DNA of 64,000 nt, from contig NZ_JAJGTZ010000039.1 of the NCBI RefSeq assembly GCF_020784725.1, positions 30,658 to 94,657 on the forward strand. Direction: 5' to 3'. Below, piece by piece: positions 62,721 through 64,000 of the stretch. The notes beneath the pieces are model-generated. The model was not told the DNA's origin. It made no database searches and worked only from the letters and a program-made list of their open reading frames with translations. Within the stretch, counting starts at the first letter, position 1. Every line of letters starts with the position of its first letter. Source of the DNA: Limosilactobacillus reuteri (lineage in GTDB: Bacteria > Bacillota > Bacilli > Lactobacillales > Lactobacillaceae). The translations under genes were made by a program, and so were the position numbers.

Positions 62721-63863
62721 ATGAAATTTACAATTAACCGATCTGCATTCATTAGTCAATTAAATAATGTCTTACGAGCTATTTCTTCTAAAACCACGAT
62801 TCCAATCCTTACTGGATTAAAGATGGTAGTAAACGAAGATAACATTGTGTTAACTGGTAGCAATTCAGATATTACAATTGAAAGCGTTATTAGTGCCAAT
62901 AATGCTGATAATGATTTAACAATTGAAGACACTGGCGCTATTGTATTACCAGCTCGCTTCTTCAGTGATATTGTTAAAAAGTTACCAGATAAAAAAGTAA
63001 CTATTGAAGTTACAAGTGGTTTTCAAGCAGATATTACCTCTGGTTCTGCTAAGTTCCAAATTAATGGTCAAGATGCTGAAAACTTTCCCCATTTACCAGA
63101 AATTGAAACTAATAAATCAGTAACCCTTCCAAACGATATTCTTAAAGAAGTAATTCGCCAAACCGTTATTGCAGTATCAAAGCAAGAAAGTCGTCCAATC
63201 CTTGCCGGGGTTCATATGACTTTAAAAGATGGTGTCCTGACTGCCGTTGCAACAGATAGTCACCGACTTGCACAACGGAAAGTGGTCCTCGATAACATTG
63301 ATAACAGCATAGATTTTGATGTGATCATTCCTGGAAAGAGCATGGAAGAACTTTCTGGAATGATTAGCGATGTCCACGAAGATGTACAAATGCAAGTAAC
63401 TGAAAATCAAGTATTGTTTATCTTTGGTAACACTCATTTCTATTCTCGATTACTAGAAGGAAACTACCCTGAAACTAGTCAATTAATTCCACAAACTGCC
63501 GATACAACCGTTGAGTTAGAAGCCGGGACATTTTTATCATCAATTGAGCGTGCTTCGCTTTTATCTCATGAAAGTCGTAACGACGTGGTTAAGTTAAGTC
63601 TAAAGCCATCAGAAAATCTTGTCCGAATTAGTGGTGATTCTCCAGATATCGGTACCGTCGAAGAAGAGGTAGTAACGTCTGCTCTTGATGGTAATGATCT
63701 TGAAATTTCGTTCAATCCTAATTACATGAAAGATGCTTTGCGTTCTTTTGGTCAAGCAACGATCAAGATTTCATTTACTTCACCATTGCGACCATTTACC
63801 TTAGTGCCAACAGAAGATCAAGAAAACTTTGTCCACTTAATTACACCAGTACGGACATTTTAG
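62721..63863 (+). CDS. dnaN: DNA polymerase III beta subunit (sliding clamp)
   Basis: 380 residues in three clamp domains, starting MKFTINRSAFISQLNNVLRA. Conserved segments include SSKTTIPILTGLKMVV, PILAGVHMTLKDGVLTAVATDSHRLA and the C-terminal SPLRPFTLVPTEDQ. Confers processivity on DNA polymerase III. Canonical dnaA-dnaN order with 175 bp between. Confidence 0.99.
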   Translation: MKFTINRSAFISQLNNVLRAISSKTTIPILTGLKMVVNEDNIVLTGSNSDITIESVISANNADNDLTIEDTGAIVLPARFFSDIVKKLPDKKVTIEVTSGFQADITSGSAKFQINGQDAENFPHLPEIETNKSVTLPNDILKEVIRQTVIAVSKQESRPILAGVHMTLKDGVLTAVATDSHRLAQRKVVLDNIDNSIDFDVIIPGKSMEELSGMISDVHEDVQMQVTENQVLFIFGNTHFYSRLLEGNYPETSQLIPQTADTTVELEAGTFLSSIERASLLSHESRNDVVKLSLKPSENLVRISGDSPDIGTVEEEVVTSALDGNDLEISFNPNYMKDALRSFGQATIKISFTSPLRPFTLVPTEDQENFVHLITPVRTF

Positions 63864-63889
63864 AAAGAATCTTAATAATTTTTATAAAA

Positions 63890-64000
63890 GGGAGCGAGAC
63901 AGAAGTCACTTGTGACTTCGTTTTTCGACGCGAAGCTAGCCTCTGGGAGCCCCCGCAAGCAACAATAGGCCTCTAACGTTCGGTTTTGCCGGACGTTAGA
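63890..64000. repeat. Hairpin-rich intergenic repeat unit, runs out of the window
   Basis: GAAGTCAC/GTGACTTC (two-base loop, about 63903-63920) is followed by a second stem TCTAACGT/ACGTTAGA (about 63972-64000). The G+C-rich gap between them is unlike normal intergenic DNA here. Two phased hairpins after dnaN suggest a dispersed intergenic repeat that may also terminate transcription. Confidence 0.5.

Overview
The window looks like a low-G+C Lactobacillaceae chromosome, most probably Limosilactobacillus reuteri or a close relative. This is inferred from gene content: the rpmH-rnpA-yidC-jag-mnmE-mnmG block divergent from dnaA-dnaN, an L-Lys/D-Asp type cell-wall cluster, T-box-controlled asnA-asnS, and tandem asparagine/aspartate genes. 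No rRNA, tRNA or CRISPR array was found. The right end (about 60.6-64 kb) carries the replication origin, with DnaA-box clusters on both sides of dnaA.

Layout. 0-3.7 kb: 3' part of a folate-type ECF S component, a GNAT acetyltransferase, then a tRNA-Asn T-box and asnA-asnS. 3.7-8.5 kb: a c-di-GMP/exopolysaccharide module made of an EAL phosphodiesterase and a membrane GGDEF cyclase, divergent from a small membrane protein, a PgaC/IcaA-like GT2 synthase and a membrane-anchored degenerate EAL protein. 8.5-27.5 kb: accessory metabolism, with two paralogous aldo/keto reductases, LysR and MerR regulators, asparaginase, and a G+C-richer three-gene 2-oxo/2-hydroxy-acid operon under a second T-box with a small ORF and long-range hairpin. 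Several decayed genes lie here. 27.5-32 kb: a MITE-like element and a response regulator-kinase-PepSY-ferric-reductase-like module. 33-37.2 kb: small membrane proteins, a double-glycine signal peptide with an HPK10-type kinase and a LytTR regulator, and the remnant of a C39 bacteriocin exporter. 37-49 kb: salvage, resistance and transport genes (YbaK, ArsC, hpt behind paired PurBox-like sites, MgtC, AzlCD with a MocR regulator, amidohydrolase), plus a gene-truncation junction at 46.455 kb. 49-54.7 kb: cell-envelope cluster with lepB, an ATP-grasp D-aspartate-ligase-like gene, murE and a glutamine-hydrolysing asparagine synthase. 54.9-64 kb: conserved origin region.

How the genes fit together. 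Aspartate/asparagine chemistry recurs (asnA, asnS, asparaginase, asnB/asnH-like, D-Asp ligase). The position of the 652-codon asparagine synthase ORF next to murE and the D-Asp ligase suggests it amidates the D-Asp cross-bridge rather than making free Asn. The most notable regulatory systems are the peptide pheromone circuit, which seems to have lost its own exporter, and the c-di-GMP polysaccharide module with a probable non-enzymatic c-di-GMP receptor. At least eight genes are broken or truncated, consistent with reductive evolution in a host-adapted lactobacillus. All function calls come from motif reading without database searches.
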